Assembly: GCF_001591805.1 (NCBI RefSeq)
Contig: NZ_BCVP01000048.1
Coordinates: forward strand, 1-34,222
Direction of reading: 5' to 3'
Source: Neobacillus novalis NBRC 102450
Lineage (GTDB): Bacteria > Bacillota > Bacilli > Bacillales > Cytobacillaceae
DNA: 34,222 nucleotides
This document shows positions 15,309 to 23,347 of the stretch, piece by piece. Made by a program: the position numbers and the translations under genes. Within the stretch, counting starts at the first letter, position 1. Every line of letters starts with the position of its first letter. The notes under the pieces were generated by a model, which saw only the letters and a list, made by a program, of their open reading frames with translations, had not been told where the DNA came from and searched no databases.

Positions 15309-16079
15309 ATGTCTATATTAACTGTGAAGAATCTAAAACTTCAATTCGGCGGACTACTAGCGGTCAATGATTTGTCCTTTACTGTTGAAAAAAATACTAT
15401 ATCCAGTATAATCGGTCCAAATGGCGCTGGAAAAACATCGGTATTTAATATGATTACCGGATTCTATCGACCAACTAGCGGTGAGATTGAATTAGACGGT
15501 ACTAGTTTAATAAATAATAAACCTAGTCAAATAACAAAATTAGGGATGGCCCGTACATTTCAGAACCTTCGTTTATTTCCTAACCTTTCCGCTTTAGATA
15601 ATGTAAAGTCAGGGATGCATTGCCGAACAAAAGAAGCAGTCTGGGGAGCTTTATTCCATACAAAAAGCCAAAAAGAAGAAGAAAGATTAATAGATGAAGT
15701 GGCACAGGAGTGCATTGATTTTGTTGGAGTACGCAAATATATGAAAAGATCAGCAAAAAATTTGCCTTATGGTGCACAACGTTATTTAGAAATTGCTCGC
15801 GCCTTAGCCACAAAACCGAAAATATTACTTCTGGATGAGCCGGCAGCTGGCTTAAACTTTGAAGAGAAGCAATACTTGATTCAGCTTATTCGGCGTATTC
15901 GCGATGAATTCCAAATTACAGTGCTAATGATTGAACATGATATGGGATTGATCAAGGAAATCTCTGAACATATCACTGTCATTGATTATGGTTGTAAAAT
16001 TGCTGAAGGAACCCCTGATGAGGTGCTGAAAAACGAAAAGGTTATTGAAGCGTACTTAGGAAAGGAGGATGTGATATGA
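15309..16079 (+). CDS. livG: ABC transporter ATPase LivG
   Basis: This 256-residue nucleotide-binding subunit has Walker A GPNGAGKT (near 36-43), Q-loop ARTFQNLRLFPN, Walker B ILLLDEPAAGLN and the H-loop in MIEHDMGL. The signature motif is unusual, LPYGAQRYLEIARAL in place of LSGGQ, which is normal for LivG-type proteins. It ends with the BCA_ABC-type tail IEAYLGKEDVI. It powers the LivHM channel with LivF, whose ATG overlaps its stop by 4 nt. Confidence 0.92.
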   Translation: MSILTVKNLKLQFGGLLAVNDLSFTVEKNTISSIIGPNGAGKTSVFNMITGFYRPTSGEIELDGTSLINNKPSQITKLGMARTFQNLRLFPNLSALDNVKSGMHCRTKEAVWGALFHTKSQKEEERLIDEVAQECIDFVGVRKYMKRSAKNLPYGAQRYLEIARALATKPKILLLDEPAAGLNFEEKQYLIQLIRRIRDEFQITVLMIEHDMGLIKEISEHITVIDYGCKIAEGTPDEVLKNEKVIEAYLGKEDVI

Positions 16080-16792
16080 AGTCCTTGTTAAAACTTACGA
16101 ATGTAAATTCATACTATGGAAAAATTCGTGCGTTAAATAATCTAAGTTTGGAAATAAACGAGGGAGAAATAGTCGCCTTACTTGGCAGCAACGGAGCGGG
16201 TAAAAGTACGACACTTAAAACGATTTCCGGGCTTATTAAACCAAAATCTGGCGAAATAGAATGGAATGGGCAAAGTTTGGTCGGTGTTCCCCCACATAAA
16301 ATTGTGGAATCAGGGATTATTCATGTGCCTGAAGGCCGACGAATCTTCGGGGGACTAACCATCACAGAGAACCTGGAATTAGGTGCCTTTACCTTCAGAA
16401 AGAACAAGAAATGGGTGAAAGAAGGAATCGAACGCTCTTTTGATCTGTTCCCTCGATTAAAGGAACGGGCGAAACAGCCAGCCGGTACGCTTAGCGGCGG
16501 TGAACAGCAAATGCTTGCCATCAGCCGCGGTCTCATGGGCGACCCGAAGCTTCTGATGCTGGATGAGCCCTCGATGGGACTGGCACCTATCATTGTTCAA
16601 GAGATTATGAGAATTATCAAGGAGATCAACAAACAAGGAACAACCATTTTGTTAATCGAGCAAAATGCAAAGGCTGCACTAAGGTTGGCAAACAGAGGAT
16701 ATTTAATAGAAATAGGAAATATCATCTTGCACGATACAGCCGATGTCTTACGTGAGGATGATAAGATTATTAAAGCATATTTAGGTGCCTAA
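16076..16792 (+). CDS. livF: ABC transporter ATPase LivF
   Basis: This 238-residue ATPase has Walker A GSNGAGKST, a classic LSGGEQQMLAISRGLM signature, Walker B LLMLDEPSMGLAP and H-loop-region LLIEQNA (His replaced by Gln, usual for LivF). It ends in YLGA. It is the second ATPase of the importer and the last gene of the rightward hydroxyproline arm. A strong terminator follows 11 bp later. Confidence 0.92.
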   Translation: MKSLLKLTNVNSYYGKIRALNNLSLEINEGEIVALLGSNGAGKSTTLKTISGLIKPKSGEIEWNGQSLVGVPPHKIVESGIIHVPEGRRIFGGLTITENLELGAFTFRKNKKWVKEGIERSFDLFPRLKERAKQPAGTLSGGEQQMLAISRGLMGDPKLLMLDEPSMGLAPIIVQEIMRIIKEINKQGTTILLIEQNAKAALRLANRGYLIEIGNIILHDTADVLREDDKIIKAYLGA

Positions 16793-16803
16793 CCACGTTT
16801 TGG

Positions 16804-16840
16804 CCGTTTTTGATAAACAGTTTATCAAAAGCGGTTTTTT
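16804..16840 (+). terminator. Rho-independent terminator after livF
   Basis: CCGTTTTTGATAAA (16804-16817) pairs with TTTATCAAAAGCGG (16821-16834) over 14 bp with one G-U, loop CAG. A run of six Ts follows. It ends the rightward hydroxyproline operon. Confidence 0.92.
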
Positions 16841-16950
16841 CATTCCAATATTAAAAAAATGTTCTCTAGAACATACCGCTCTCTACTTCTCCGAATCATA
16901 GCCATTAGAATAGGTCTTTTGAAGCATTTACCTTTTTTACCAATTTCCTC

Positions 16951-16980
16951 TTGCAAATTTAATTATCTTACTACTATAAT
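16951..16980 (+). promoter_or_regulatory. Sigma-A promoter for the DUF485-symporter operon
   Basis: TTGCAA (16951-16956), an 18-bp spacer and TATAAT (16975-16980) lie in the 313-bp gap 16841-17153. The resulting leader would be about 165 nt. It contains a perfect ribosome-site sequence AAGGAGGTGA (17024-17033), followed directly by a possible 28-codon GTG reading frame (17034-17120). The 3-nt spacing makes translation doubtful. Nothing else is seen in this gap. Confidence 0.65.
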
Positions 16981-17153
16981 TATTAACAAAATGTATTTAT
17001 AAAATTCTAAAAAATCTGCATTCAAGGAGGTGAGTGAAAAAAATAAACATATCTTGCCACAAACTAGTTTTTTCCTCAGCAAATGACCAATCAGCATTGT
17101 CTTTTTACCTCAGAATTTGAACAAAGGGTTTTATACGAGAGGGGGAGCTTCCA

Positions 17154-17480
17154 TTGGAGGCACGAAAAACGAAGACTGTTTCTGAAAACGATTACAGTTC
17201 AATTGCTCAATCACCATCTTTCCAAGCTTTACTGTCTGAAAAGAAAAAATTCATCATCCCAGTCACTATTTTCTTTTTTTGCTTTTATTTTGCATTGCCT
17301 ATTTTAACTTCCTATTCAACCGTGTTAAATCATAAGTTTATCGGAAGTATAACCTGGGCGTGGGTTTTTGCCTTCCTTCAATTTATCATGACCTGGGGAT
17401 TGTGCATGCTTTACTCCAAAAAAGCGGCTAAATTTGATGAACTAGCAAACCAGGTTGTTGAAGAAAGGGGAATTAGCTGA
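17154..17480 (+). CDS. DUF485 membrane protein (YjcH-like)
   Basis: This 108-residue protein has two transmembrane helices (about 37-57 and 69-92) and the DUF485 pattern SPSFQALLSEKKKFIIPVT near 21-40. DUF485 proteins are encoded directly before acetate-type solute:sodium symporters (yjcH-actP in E. coli). Their molecular role is unproven; helping symporter assembly or activity is a common guess. The start is TTG at 17154 with AGGGGGAG upstream. Its TGA shares one base with the ATG of the symporter. Confidence 0.85.
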   Translation: MEARKTKTVSENDYSSIAQSPSFQALLSEKKKFIIPVTIFFFCFYFALPILTSYSTVLNHKFIGSITWAWVFAFLQFIMTWGLCMLYSKKAAKFDELANQVVEERGIS

Positions 17481-19024
17481 TGAACACTCCTGCTTTTATC
17501 ATGTTTCTTGGAATCGTTTTTGTAACGCTAATCATTACATACTACGCTTCTAAAAAAACGAAAAATGCAAGTGAATTTTACACGGCCGGCGGGGGGCTGA
17601 CAGGCTGGCAAAATGGACTAGCCATCGCCGGAGATTATATGTCGGCTGCTTCCTTCCTCGGAATTGCCGGTGCAGTCGCCCTAACGGGTTTTGATGGCTT
17701 CTTTTATAGTATTGGATTCTTGGTCGCCTATCTTGTTGTCCTTTATTTAGTGGCTGAACCCCTAAGGAACCTTGGAAAATATACATTTGCCGATATGATT
17801 GCCTCACGTTTTGATGCGAAAAAGGTCCGTGGTTTTGCGGCCATGAACACGGTTACGATTTCTATTTTTTATATGATTGCCCAACTTGTCGGGGCTGGTG
17901 CACTTATTAAATTATTATTAGGGTTAAGCTATACCACATCCGTCTTAATCGTTGGCGTGCTGATGACTGTTTATGTTATCTTTGGCGGAATGCATGCAAC
18001 GAGCTGGGTGCAGATCATTAAGGCAGTCCTTCTAATGGGAGGAACCTTAGTCATCTCGATTATTGTGTTTTCCAAATTCAACTGGAGTATCACCGATATG
18101 TTTGCCCAAATGAAAACGGCGACACCATTAAAGGAATCCTTCTTAAATCCTGGTGTTAAATACAAAATTGGACTTGATACGATTTCGTTAAACATGGGAC
18201 TAGTCCTTGGAACAGCTGGTCTTCCCCACATTCTTGTACGTTTTTTTACAGTAAAGGATGCGAAAACAGCTCGTTCATCTGTTGTGTATGCTACATGGGT
18301 CATTGGAATCTTTTATGTTATGACCATTTTCCTTGGCTTTGGCGCAGCTGCATTTGTCGGTAATAGTTCAATAGTAGCGGCAAATCCGGCAGGAAACATG
18401 GCGGCACCATTGTTAGCGAAGGCTCTTGGAGGCGACATGCTGTTTGCGTTTATTTCAGCAGTAGCATTTGCAACAATTCTAGCAGTTGTGGCAGGACTTG
18501 TACTTACAGCGGCTTCTGCATTTGCTCATGATTTCTATAATGAAATCCTCCGCAAAGGAAAAGCAACAGAAAAGCAGCAGGTTAGTATGGCGCGCTGGGC
18601 CGCAATTGGGGTATCTGTTATTTCTATTATTCTAGCATTGGGTGCGCAATCACTAAATGTTGCCTTCCTTGTATCGCTTGCCTTTGCTGTTGCAGCAAGT
18701 GCGAACTTACCGGTTATTATCTACACAATCTACTGGAGACGTTTTAATACAACAGGCGCCGTATGGGCCATGGTGGTTGGGCTTATTTCTGCAATCGGCT
18801 TGGTTGCCATCGGCCCAAGTGTGATTAGTCCGGAAGCAGGAAAAGCGATTTTTGTAGGGAATCCAATCTTCCCATATACGACTCCGGGAATTCTTTCCAT
18901 CCCGCTCGGATTCCTTGCTGGTTACCTTGGAACCCTCTTCTCCAGTCAAAAAGCGGATGTAAAGAAATACGAAGAAGTATTAGTAAAGTCCAATACAGGA
19001 ATTGGCTTGGCTAATAATCGATAA
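17480..19024 (+). CDS. Solute:sodium symporter, acetate permease (ActP) type
   Basis: This 514-residue SSS-family transporter has about 13 helices. Recognisable family segments include SEFYTAGGGLTGWQNGLAIAGDYMSAASFLG in two adjoining parts near residues 31-61, YTFADMIASRFDAKKVR near 107 and GLPHILVRFFTVKDAKTAR near 250. By family it imports acetate or another short monocarboxylate with sodium ions. The DUF485 gene in front supports the ActP subgroup. No acetyl-CoA synthetase gene is adjacent, so the substrate could equally be propionate, pyruvate or a similar acid. It has its own operon between terminators at 16804 and 19027. Confidence 0.88.
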   Translation: MNTPAFIMFLGIVFVTLIITYYASKKTKNASEFYTAGGGLTGWQNGLAIAGDYMSAASFLGIAGAVALTGFDGFFYSIGFLVAYLVVLYLVAEPLRNLGKYTFADMIASRFDAKKVRGFAAMNTVTISIFYMIAQLVGAGALIKLLLGLSYTTSVLIVGVLMTVYVIFGGMHATSWVQIIKAVLLMGGTLVISIIVFSKFNWSITDMFAQMKTATPLKESFLNPGVKYKIGLDTISLNMGLVLGTAGLPHILVRFFTVKDAKTARSSVVYATWVIGIFYVMTIFLGFGAAAFVGNSSIVAANPAGNMAAPLLAKALGGDMLFAFISAVAFATILAVVAGLVLTAASAFAHDFYNEILRKGKATEKQQVSMARWAAIGVSVISIILALGAQSLNVAFLVSLAFAVAASANLPVIIYTIYWRRFNTTGAVWAMVVGLISAIGLVAIGPSVISPEAGKAIFVGNPIFPYTTPGILSIPLGFLAGYLGTLFSSQKADVKKYEEVLVKSNTGIGLANNR

Positions 19025-19026
19025 AG

Positions 19027-19065
19027 AAAAGCGGGGCTGAAGATATTTTCAGTCCCGCTTTTTAT
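19027..19065. terminator. Bidirectional terminator between symporter and helicase
   Basis: AAAAGCGGGGCTGA (19027-19040) pairs with TCAGTCCCGCTTTT (19049-19062), with one G-U and an 8-nt loop. A-rich and T-rich flanks lie on either side. It serves both convergent genes: the symporter stops 3 bp before it and the helicase stop is at 19067. Confidence 0.88.
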
Positions 19066-19066
19066 T

Positions 19067-20443
19067 TCATTTTGGATAACTTCGTTTCGTTTTATCGCTA
19101 GATTTACGAACCTCTTCCCGTTTATTTTTGGGAGGTGCTCCGATAGTAGTTTTGTTTCTTCTTTTATCTGGACCAGCCTTGGTGCCCCGTTTTTGCCCGC
19201 TTCTATTCTCATTTGGGTTCGAATGTTTTCGATTCCTCAATCCGCTTTTTTGATTTTCCCTTGCTGTACCTCGTTTATCACTCTTACTATTAGGTAGTCC
19301 ACCGCGCGAATTGTCTTCGCTCTCCTCTGAATTCCCTGTGTTTTGTTTTTCAATGGTAATATGCAGTTCTTTTTCAATCATAGTGAGGACCGGCACATTT
19401 GCTGAGGTATATAATGTAATCGCGATTCCGGTCATTCCCGCTCTGCCCGTTCTTCCGATTCGGTGAATATAGCTTTCCGCATCCTCAGGAATATCATAGT
19501 TAAACACATGGGTAACCCCTTCAACATCAAGCCCCCTGGCAGCAACATCAGTTGCGACCAATAATTGGGTCTCGGCATCTCTAAAGCGTTTCATCGCCTG
19601 TTCTCTTTTAGCCTGTGACAAATCGCCATGCAATTCATCACAGGGAAAACCATGGGCTTTAAGCGCATCATAAAGTTTGCTTACCCTTCGTTTTGTCCTG
19701 CAAAAAATAACTGCTAAAAACGGACGATGCGTTTCAACTAAGTGAATGAGCGCTGCTTGTTTCCCGCGGTCCGTTGTATGAATGGCAAGCTGTTTGACAT
19801 TGTCTGCCGGACCTTGTGTTTTTTCCACCTGAATGTATTCTGGCTCACGCATATGCTTTTTGGCTAATTGGCGGATTTCCGGCGGCATCGTTGCCGAGAA
19901 CAGCATTGTCTGTCGGTCAGCCGGTGTTTCCCTAATAATATCTTCCACTTCACCAAGAAAGCCAATATGAAGCATTTGATCTGCTTCATCTAAAACAAGG
20001 AAGGATATTTCTGATAATCGAACTGTTTCCCTTCTTATGTGGTCTAACAGCCTGCCAGGTGTTCCAACGACAATTTGCGGGTTCCTTTTTAGCTTTTTTA
20101 ACTGTTTCGCCACATCCTGCCCGCCATAGACAGCCAAAACATCAATCCCTGGCATATCCGCAATCAGCTTTTCAAATTCCTCCGTGATTTGCAAGGCTAA
20201 TTCTCGAGTAGGCGTCACGATGAGCGCTTGAACATGTGTTGCTTCCCGGTCAATCTTTTCAAGAATTGGCAAGATAAAGGCAAACGTCTTCCCTGTTCCC
20301 GTTTGCGCCTGGGCAATAATATCGTTCCCTTTCATCACAAATGGAATCGCTTGTTCTTGGATTGGTGTTGGTTTAGCAATTCCGTGGCCGCGTAATTTAT
20401 CTACTACTGCTTCTGAAATACCTAATGATAAAAAATCTGACAA
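19067..20443 (-). CDS. DEAD-box ATP-dependent RNA helicase
   Basis: This is an RNA helicase of about 458 residues. The Q-motif region PTPIQEQAIP comes first, followed by motif I AQTGTGKT, Ia PTRELAL, GTPGRLLD, motif II DEAD, motif III SAT, IV VIFCRTKR, V ATDVAARGLD and VI HRIGRTGRAG, all intact. About 100 C-terminal residues form a low-complexity Lys/Arg/Asn/Ser-rich tail likely to bind RNA. It remodels RNA or ribosome assembly intermediates, often at low temperature. A TTG at 20443 (L/MSDFLSLGIS) is preferred because AGGGG lies just upstream; a GTG at 20461 would add six residues. It is related to Bacillus Csh-type helicases, but I cannot name the ortholog. Confidence 0.92.
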   Translation of the reverse strand: MSDFLSLGISEAVVDKLRGHGIAKPTPIQEQAIPFVMKGNDIIAQAQTGTGKTFAFILPILEKIDREATHVQALIVTPTRELALQITEEFEKLIADMPGIDVLAVYGGQDVAKQLKKLKRNPQIVVGTPGRLLDHIRRETVRLSEISFLVLDEADQMLHIGFLGEVEDIIRETPADRQTMLFSATMPPEIRQLAKKHMREPEYIQVEKTQGPADNVKQLAIHTTDRGKQAALIHLVETHRPFLAVIFCRTKRRVSKLYDALKAHGFPCDELHGDLSQAKREQAMKRFRDAETQLLVATDVAARGLDVEGVTHVFNYDIPEDAESYIHRIGRTGRAGMTGIAITLYTSANVPVLTMIEKELHITIEKQNTGNSEESEDNSRGGLPNSKSDKRGTARENQKSGLRNRKHSNPNENRSGQKRGTKAGPDKRRNKTTIGAPPKNKREEVRKSSDKTKRSYPK

Positions 20444-20522
20444 ACATACCCCTACTTTCACATTTCCTATCCACTAATATTGCTTGTTTATCGTCCAAAT
20501 TGCAAATATCAATCTATTAAAT

Positions 20523-20554
20523 GGAAAAGGAGTGATGCAGAAACATCACTCCTT
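20523..20554 (-). terminator. Terminator of the TusA/DsrE/OsmC operon
   Basis: AAGGAGTGATG (20527-20537) pairs perfectly over 11 bp with CATCACTCCTT (20544-20554), loop 6 nt. A short T-run follows on the minus strand. It lies 7 bp beyond the OsmC stop codon. Confidence 0.8.
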
Positions 20555-20561
20555 CGCAATA

Positions 20562-21014
20562 TTAAGCTATTACCGCCGCTTTCACCCATTGATTTTCAAC
20601 AGGAATTCCGGCATCCTTTATTGTTCGAAAAACAGGGCATCTGAGGTCAACTGCCATTTGTAATTCATCAATTCTTTCTTGCGGTTCGGAAGTTTCGACA
20701 ACTGCTTTGACGGTGACTTGCTGGAAGTAAGGTTTTACGGACAAATCCCCCATTAATCCTGCTAAATCTATACTGCCTTCGACATCAAAGGAGATGCCTT
20801 GAAGATCGAACTTCATTTCCTGAGCAATCAATTGGGCCATAACATTTTCACAGGCGATCAGTGAGGATAGAAACGTTGATAGCGGATCAATCGCCGAGTC
20901 CTTTCCGCCAAACGATACTGGTTCATCGATCGCGATTGTATGCTTGCCGGCAACCGCGTCGAGGCGCATTCCCGTTCCTTTACCTTCTACTTTAAAGTTC
21001 ATCATTTGTCCCAT
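20562..21014 (-). CDS. OsmC family protein
   Basis: This 150-residue OsmC/Ohr-fold protein has both redox cysteines: Cys55 (SLIACENV) and Cys126 (DLRCPVFRTI). OsmC-family proteins reduce organic hydroperoxides or act on reactive thiol species. Here it is the last gene of an operon of sulfur-carrier-like proteins, which suggests a thiol, persulfide or selenium substrate instead of general peroxide defence; this is inference. The start follows a clear AGGAGG site. It lies 11 bp after the MetE-like gene. Confidence 0.87.
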   Translation of the reverse strand: MGQMMNFKVEGKGTGMRLDAVAGKHTIAIDEPVSFGGKDSAIDPLSTFLSSLIACENVMAQLIAQEMKFDLQGISFDVEGSIDLAGLMGDLSVKPYFQQVTVKAVVETSEPQERIDELQMAVDLRCPVFRTIKDAGIPVENQWVKAAVIA

Positions 21015-21025
21015 TTTAATTCCTC

Positions 21026-22195
21026 CTATACCGAAACCATTTCCCGCAGCTTCTTTGCTGCCTCCGTCATAACCTTTAATTTTTCAAACGCAATCTTTTC
21101 ACTATTCATTGGCCGCTGTGCAAACGTCCCGAATCCGCAATCCGGATTTAAGAAGACTTTTTCGTCAGGCAAATATTTTCTTACCTCTTGAACACGTTCA
21201 ACAATCTCTTCAACTGTTTCAACTGTTTCCGTTCGCGGGTTAACAATGCCAAATCCGAGCTCTTTTCCGCCAAAATCTCGAATCGCATCAAGCTCCCCGG
21301 CTCGAGGTGTCGCATATTCAAGTATTAGCTGGTCGACATTTACATTCGCCAGATATGGGATTAACGGATAATAGGGACCGCGCAGCAGCACCTGCTCTTG
21401 CGTGCTCCAATTGCCGCGGCAAACATGAACACCGATTCTTGAACCCCTGCCTAACATCCCGTCTGTAACCTGATTCATTAAATCCAGTGCAAACTCAATT
21501 TCTTCTTCGGCATCCGCCTTAGCGGTCAATGCGCCGCACATGAACGTCCGGTTGGCATTTTTTTGTGTAAAAACAAGCTCTGTTAATACCGGCTCATCGA
21601 ATTGAATAAAATCAACTCCAGCCGCAATTAGCTCTTCCAATTCTTCGCGTAAAACTTTAATAATATCGACAGCCAAATCCTCTTTCGTCGGGTAAGCATC
21701 TTTCGATAACCCTTCTACCCACATGGCCCTTGTTAATAAATAAGGACCTGGGAGCATGACCTTAATCGCTTTATCGGTATGTTTCTTTAAAAATAAATAG
21801 TCATTTAATGCAAGCGGTTTTTTACGGCTGATTTTTCCTGCTGCAGCCGGGTTTGACATTGAGAATGCCGGAACGTCTAGTGTTCCGAGGATTTCTTCAA
21901 AGCTTGCTTTATCTTCGACATATTCAAGGAGCTCTGATACCATCAACATCCGGACATTGTGTAAATGTTCGGCAACAAAGGAGATAAAATTATCACGCCG
22001 CTGTTCACCGTCCGAGACAATATCAATCCCTGCATCTTCCTGCCATTTCAAACACTGCAACACGGCCACATCCGCAATTGACTGAAACTCTTCTTCGCTT
22101 ATTCTTCCGGCCCGCTTGTCACGCATAGCCTTTTTCACTTCAACTGACCTCGGCCAGCTTCCAATCACAGTCGTTGGAAACGTTGGTAAATTCAC
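21026..22195 (-). CDS. MetE-like zinc methyltransferase (cobalamin-independent methionine synthase C-terminal domain family)
   Basis: This protein of about 389 residues matches the catalytic C-terminal domain of MetE but has no N-terminal MetE domain, as in B. subtilis YxjG/YxjH. The zinc ligands are present: His257 and Cys259 (HVCRGN), Glu293 (LEYATP) and Cys353 (NPDCGFGTF). Family enzymes move a methyl group to a zinc-bound thiolate such as homocysteine. Its place among TusA/DsrE/OsmC genes suggests the acceptor may be another sulfur or selenium species. GTG 22195 is preferred, with AAGGGGG upstream; a TTG at 22222 would overlap the previous gene and lacks a ribosome site. No S-box or T-box leader is seen. 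Confidence 0.85.
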   Translation of the reverse strand: MNLPTFPTTVIGSWPRSVEVKKAMRDKRAGRISEEEFQSIADVAVLQCLKWQEDAGIDIVSDGEQRRDNFISFVAEHLHNVRMLMVSELLEYVEDKASFEEILGTLDVPAFSMSNPAAAGKISRKKPLALNDYLFLKKHTDKAIKVMLPGPYLLTRAMWVEGLSKDAYPTKEDLAVDIIKVLREELEELIAAGVDFIQFDEPVLTELVFTQKNANRTFMCGALTAKADAEEEIEFALDLMNQVTDGMLGRGSRIGVHVCRGNWSTQEQVLLRGPYYPLIPYLANVNVDQLILEYATPRAGELDAIRDFGGKELGFGIVNPRTETVETVEEIVERVQEVRKYLPDEKVFLNPDCGFGTFAQRPMNSEKIAFEKLKVMTEAAKKLREMVSV

Positions 22196-22211
22196 GATTG
22201 TTGAGACCCCC

Positions 22212-22925
22212 TTAAAACACAATTGAGAGCTTAATGTTAATCGATACTGCTTGTTTTAGTGTTTGGTAGATTGGTGACCGCTTAAGCGTATTTTCCCATA
22301 ATTCTTCGAGCGCAGCTTCTGATTCAGGTGATGATACATAAAATGTGCCCGTAATCTGCTCAAGTTTCGGACTGCCTTCATCTTCTAATTCCAGATGAAA
22401 CAACACATTATTGAGGCCGCCCTTTAATGCAAGCTCAAGATTATCAATCTCAAGATTACGCTTTGATGCCTGCGCTTTAAAACCAACTGTCAAACAAGAG
22501 GCAAGTGAGGCGAGCAGATAATCAATCGCACTTGGTGCATTGACCTTTGGACTAAAGTCAGCCGGCTGCCCCGCTATAAAAGTATGGTTTCTGGAATGGA
22601 TTTTTGCAGAGAGATCTTTTTCCCCTCGAACACGCACACTCCATTGATAACCTTTTGCTGCTTGTAAATCCTGCTCTAATTCTGCTTGAGCGGAACCTTT
22701 TCTGATAAAATATCGGGTCGTATTTTCACCAGGTTCTGAACCGAGAAATTCATGATTGACCATTCGGCACCATGCCGGCAGGTCCTCGGCCACTGTTCGT
22801 TCCCTGCTGCGGACTTCAAGGATCTGACCATCCGAAAGGGGATCCATTGCTTTTTTTATAATCAATAGCAAACCTGAACCACAATCTAAGTCTCCGCCAT
22901 CACAGACCGCATGAGCTGTTTCCAT
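22212..22925 (-). CDS. TusA-like/OsmC fusion protein
   Basis: This 237-residue two-domain protein has a TusA/SirA-like sulfur carrier domain at 1-78, with Cys15 (DLDCGSG) and Cys53 (EDLPAWCRM). It is clearly paralogous to the free-standing protein at 23348-23581. Residues 90-237 are an OsmC fold with Cys144 (LASLASCLTVG), but the second OsmC cysteine is Ser217 (LKRSPIY). The usual TusA CPxP prolines are absent. The fusion suggests sulfur is handed directly from the carrier to the OsmC domain, with one-cysteine chemistry in the latter. ATG 22925 follows AGGTGA; an upstream GTG (22934) has no ribosome site. Confidence 0.87.
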   Translation of the reverse strand: METAHAVCDGGDLDCGSGLLLIIKKAMDPLSDGQILEVRSRERTVAEDLPAWCRMVNHEFLGSEPGENTTRYFIRKGSAQAELEQDLQAAKGYQWSVRVRGEKDLSAKIHSRNHTFIAGQPADFSPKVNAPSAIDYLLASLASCLTVGFKAQASKRNLEIDNLELALKGGLNNVLFHLELEDEGSPKLEQITGTFYVSSPESEAALEELWENTLKRSPIYQTLKQAVSINIKLSIVF

Positions 22926-22939
22926 GTTATTCACCTGAT

Positions 22940-23302
22940 TTAGTAAGTAATCGAAGCTGCACCCTGGCTTAGGAACTCAACTAATTTTGCTCCGCCAACA
23001 ATCGTTGCACCTTCTACTAGATTTTCTTCATCTAACTCGCGCTTTTTATAGCATGGGCTGCAGACCCAAAGAGTTCCGCCTGCTTCTACAAATTGATCCA
23101 TAAGTTGTTTTAACGGCGCAAAGCCGACTTCGTGAATGTCATCTGCATACCCTTTTGATGCAAGGTAAGCGCCTTCAACATTTAAGAAAATAACCGTTTC
23201 TTGCCCTGATGCGACTGCTGCATTAGCAACAACAAACCCAACCGTTGCTTTATCAGGATCATTCTTTGCATTTGTTAAACTTACTAAAAATTTGCCAGCC
23301 AT
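22940..23302 (-). CDS. DsrE-like sulfur relay protein
   Basis: This 120-residue DsrE/DsrF-fold protein has VSLTNAKNDPDKATVGFVVANAA at its start (two adjoining parts) and the conserved cysteine region VCSPCYKKRELDE near 80-92, where the two Cys are likely persulfide sites. DsrE-fold proteins pass sulfane sulfur to or from TusA-type carriers (TusBCD in tRNA thiolation, DsrEFH in sulfur oxidation) and occur with TusA in selenium-linked YedF. It is flanked by a TusA-like gene and a TusA-OsmC fusion, so it probably works as their relay. A GGAGG site precedes the ATG. Confidence 0.87.
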   Translation of the reverse strand: MAGKFLVSLTNAKNDPDKATVGFVVANAAVASGQETVIFLNVEGAYLASKGYADDIHEVGFAPLKQLMDQFVEAGGTLWVCSPCYKKRELDEENLVEGATIVGGAKLVEFLSQGAASITY

Positions 23303-23347
23303 ATTTCATTCCTCCATTATTTTTGTTTTTTATGTAAAAGGCCTTGT

